A stretch of DNA of 7,593 bases. It comes from Desulfuromusa sp. GTDB taxonomy: Bacteria; Desulfobacterota; Desulfuromonadia; Desulfuromonadales; Geopsychrobacteraceae. The first letter of the stretch is position 1. Each line of letters starts with the position of its first letter. Of the stretch, positions 6,632-7,593 are shown one piece after another. The translations under genes were made by a program, and so were the position numbers. The DNA is taken from contig JAGGWI010000145.1 of assembly GCA_021157505.1 (NCBI GenBank), positions 1 through 7,593 of the forward strand, read 5' to 3'. The notes beneath the pieces were generated by a model. It saw only the letters and a list, made by a program, of their open reading frames with translations, searched no databases and was not told the origin of the DNA.

Positions 6632-6752
6632 GCACTGCCATATTTAAATTTCAGGGGAATCGGAATCTGCAACCAGCTCTCAATCAGAACTCAGCATGCG
6701 TACCCGAGTTATGTTCTCTCGTATGAAAACAACAACTCAAACTACAGCAATA

Positions 6753-6821
6753 AGGATATGCCAAATCGATACATATTTCACCAATAAATCAACCACAAAC
6801 AACGATTTGACTTTATATCCT
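6753..6821. repeat. Nested inverted repeats in the divergent intergenic region
   Basis: AGGATAT (6753-6759) pairs with ATATCCT (6815-6821), and inside it CAAATCG (6762-6768) pairs with CGATTTG (6803-6809). The two 7-bp arms are separated by internal spacers of 2 and 5 nt around a 34-nt AT-rich loop. The nesting makes chance less likely than for a single repeat. It may be a structured RNA or a pair of regulator sites, and it lies about 35 bp upstream of the candidate promoter at 6855. Confidence 0.35.
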
Positions 6822-6854
6822 CCTCTTTCTGAGAAAAGGATAACGATAAAACAG

Positions 6855-6883
6855 TTGTTATTTTTTTCATTATGAAAAATAAT
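6855..6883 (+). promoter_or_regulatory. Candidate sigma70 promoter with palindromic spacer for the LivJ-like gene
   Basis: TTGTTA (6855-6860) and AATAAT (6878-6883) are 17 bp apart and match the -35 and -10 consensus at 4 and 5 of 6 positions. The start would be near 6890, upstream of the short leader frame. The spacer contains a perfect 17-bp dyad, TTTTTCAT-T-ATGAAAAA (6863-6879), that reaches into the -10 box and is a natural place for a repressor. Other promoter placements are possible in this AT-rich stretch, including TTGTAT (6898-6903) with TATATT (6922-6927). Confidence 0.4.
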
Positions 6884-6910
6884 GCCCGATTGTAGACTTG
6901 TATTATTAGT

Positions 6911-6946
6911 ATGCTCGTTGTTATATTAACGAAGAAAACACTGTGA
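6911..6946 (+). CDS. Putative 11-codon branched-chain leader peptide (MLVVILTKKTL)
   Basis: ATG at 6911 opens a frame reading Met-Leu-Val-Val-Ile-Leu-Thr-Lys-Lys-Thr-Leu and stops at TGA (6944-6946). Six of eleven residues are Leu, Val or Ile, five of them consecutive, including a usually rare ATA isoleucine codon. It lies 21 nt before an intrinsic terminator that precedes a LivJ-like gene, which is the position of an attenuation leader peptide. Its own coding region can fold (TCGTT 6915-6919 with AACGA 6928-6932). Against it: there is no visible Shine-Dalgarno sequence, the frame is short, and AT-rich DNA yields Leu and Ile codons by chance. Treat it as a hypothesis. Confidence 0.3.
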   Translation: MLVVILTKKTL

Positions 6947-6967
6947 CAAAACAGAAAACAGCATTTT

Positions 6968-7013
6968 CCACCAGCACTTAAGACTGTCAAAGCAACTGGT
7001 GGCTTTTTATTTT
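6968..7013 (+). terminator. Intrinsic terminator/attenuator in the leader of the LivJ-like gene
   Basis: CCACCAG (6968-6974) pairs with CTGGTGG (6996-7002). A further CTT/AAG pairing is possible inside, and the stem is followed by C, five T, A and then four T (7004-7013). This is a good plus-strand terminator. Because the genes to its left run on the minus strand, it must end an RNA that starts within the intergenic region: either a prematurely terminated leader of the gene at 7066 or a separate small RNA. Confidence 0.7.
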
Positions 7014-7065
7014 TCTTGATTGTTGCGTAAAACATCATTCTATCAACCACCCAAGAGGAGGAACC

Positions 7066-7593
7066 ATGAAACGACTATTGACCACAGTTTTTATTACCTG
7101 CATTGCCATCATGCTGGCAGTACCAGCCATGGCCGCGCAAACCATCAAAATTGGTTTTAACATTCCCATGACCGGCGATATCCCTGAAGTCGGCGAAGGT
7201 TCAAAAAACGCTGCGGAAATGTACCTTGCCGATATCAACGGCGCCGGTGGCCTCGAGGTTGGTGGCAAGAAGTACATGCTTGAGTTCATCTACATGGACA
7301 ACGAGTCCAAGGCTGACTCGGCGGTCAACGCAGCACTCAAACTGATCGAGCAGGAAGAGGTCGTGGCGATTATCGGTCCCAACTCATCCAAGCAGGCCGT
7401 ACCTGGCGGTGGTACCGCTAACGAAAACCGTGTACCAATGATCAGTCCCTGGTCGACCAATCCTGCAACCACATTTGATCGTCCCTGGGTTTTCCGCGCT
7501 GCCTTCCTCGACCCCTTCCAGGGACCAGTCATAGCAGACTTTGCAGCCAAGAAATTCAAGGCTAAGACCGCAGCTGTCCTTTTCGACGTTGAG
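7066..7593 (+). CDS. LivJ-like ABC transporter substrate-binding protein (Peripla_BP_6), 3' end outside window
   Basis: Only the first 176 residues are present; the frame is open at the window edge. The protein is a periplasmic binding protein of the leucine/isoleucine/valine-binding type. The signal peptide has Lys2-Arg3, a hydrophobic core and a cleavage site after AMA (residue 23). The mature start QTIKIGFNIPMTGD, the helix with NAAEMYLADINGAGG (48-62), MDNESKADSAVNAALKLI (77-94), AIIGPNSSKQAVPGG (101-115) and PMISPWSTNPATT (124-136) follow the family order; serines 107/108 and 127 to 130 sit where the ligand carboxylate and amino groups are usually bound. AGGAGG (7056-7061) precedes the ATG by 4 nt. 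It probably begins a liv-type operon with permease and ATPase genes beyond the window. The ligand could be another amino acid or a small amide, so I give no symbol. Confidence 0.88.
   Translation, partial: MKRLLTTVFITCIAIMLAVPAMAAQTIKIGFNIPMTGDIPEVGEGSKNAAEMYLADINGAGGLEVGGKKYMLEFIYMDNESKADSAVNAALKLIEQEEVVAIIGPNSSKQAVPGGGTANENRVPMISPWSTNPATTFDRPWVFRAAFLDPFQGPVIADFAAKKFKAKTAAVLFDVE

Larger units (their letters stand above)
6582..7065. other. 484-bp divergent intergenic region
   Basis: No convincing gene of usual size lies here; the longer open frames are AT-rich shadows. From left to right it holds an 8-bp-arm dyad (6607-6631), a nested inverted repeat (6753-6821), a promoter candidate with a 17-bp palindrome in its spacer (6855-6883), an 11-codon hydrophobic reading frame (6911-6946), an intrinsic terminator (6968-7013) and the AGGAGG ribosome site (7056-7061) of the binding-protein gene. 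The stretch 6632-6750 shows nothing I can interpret, apart from an ATTTAAAT palindrome near 6643-6650 that might belong to a weak minus-strand promoter for the UPF0251 gene. Confidence 0.8.

Noticed and set aside
6839..6867. GATAAC...GTTATT hairpin followed by seven T residues, resembling a terminator
   Set aside because: The stem is short and AT-rich with one G-T pair and a 12-nt loop; it is too weak, and it overlaps the proposed promoter.
6778..7050. A 90-codon minus-strand frame in the divergent intergenic region
   Set aside because: It crosses the terminator hairpin and ribosome-site region of the next gene, and its translation has no recognisable domain.

Overview
The window looks like chromosomal DNA of a Gram-negative bacterium of moderate G+C content. 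My best guess is a deltaproteobacterium of the Desulfuromonadales/Geobacter type. This rests on four things: a complete Aap/Bzt-type polar amino acid ABC operon, a TAXI-type solute-binding protein, a UPF0251 (DUF134) gene, and a palindromic intergenic element carrying a TGATGG...GCAAAA terminal motif that I associate with that group. The taxonomy is inference; no rRNA or marker gene is present.

Layout. Positions 1-198 hold a near-consensus sigma70 promoter and leader. Positions 199-4390 (+) carry a four-gene polar amino acid importer: the periplasmic binding protein aapJ, a strong intercistronic hairpin terminator, then the permeases aapQ and aapM and the ATPase aapP packed with 2-3 nt gaps. 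A 14-bp-stem terminator at 4393-4434 sits between this operon and the convergent minus-strand genes. On the minus strand, reading from 6581 down to 4444, are a UPF0251 helix-turn-helix protein, a 140-bp element with terminal inverted repeats, a short asparaginase-like protein (GTG start), and an orphan TAXI solute-binding protein with its own extended -10 promoter. A 484-bp divergent intergenic region (6582-7065) follows. The window then ends inside a plus-strand gene for a LivJ-like (Peripla_BP_6) binding protein, cut at residue 176.

How the genes may work together. The theme is uptake and use of amino or organic acids: an importer for acidic/polar amino acids, an asparaginase-fold enzyme that could deamidate asparagine or a related amide, an orphan periplasmic binding protein, and the first gene of what is probably a branched-chain amino acid uptake operon.

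The most interesting non-coding feature is the leader of that last gene. A candidate promoter is followed by an 11-codon reading frame encoding MLVVILTKKTL, then by an intrinsic terminator, then by the binding-protein gene. No plus-strand gene precedes this terminator, so it must end a leader or small RNA. The arrangement resembles classical transcription attenuation by branched-chain amino acids. The second non-coding feature of note is the 140-bp inverted-repeat element between the UPF0251 and asparaginase genes. No wholly new multi-gene system is visible.
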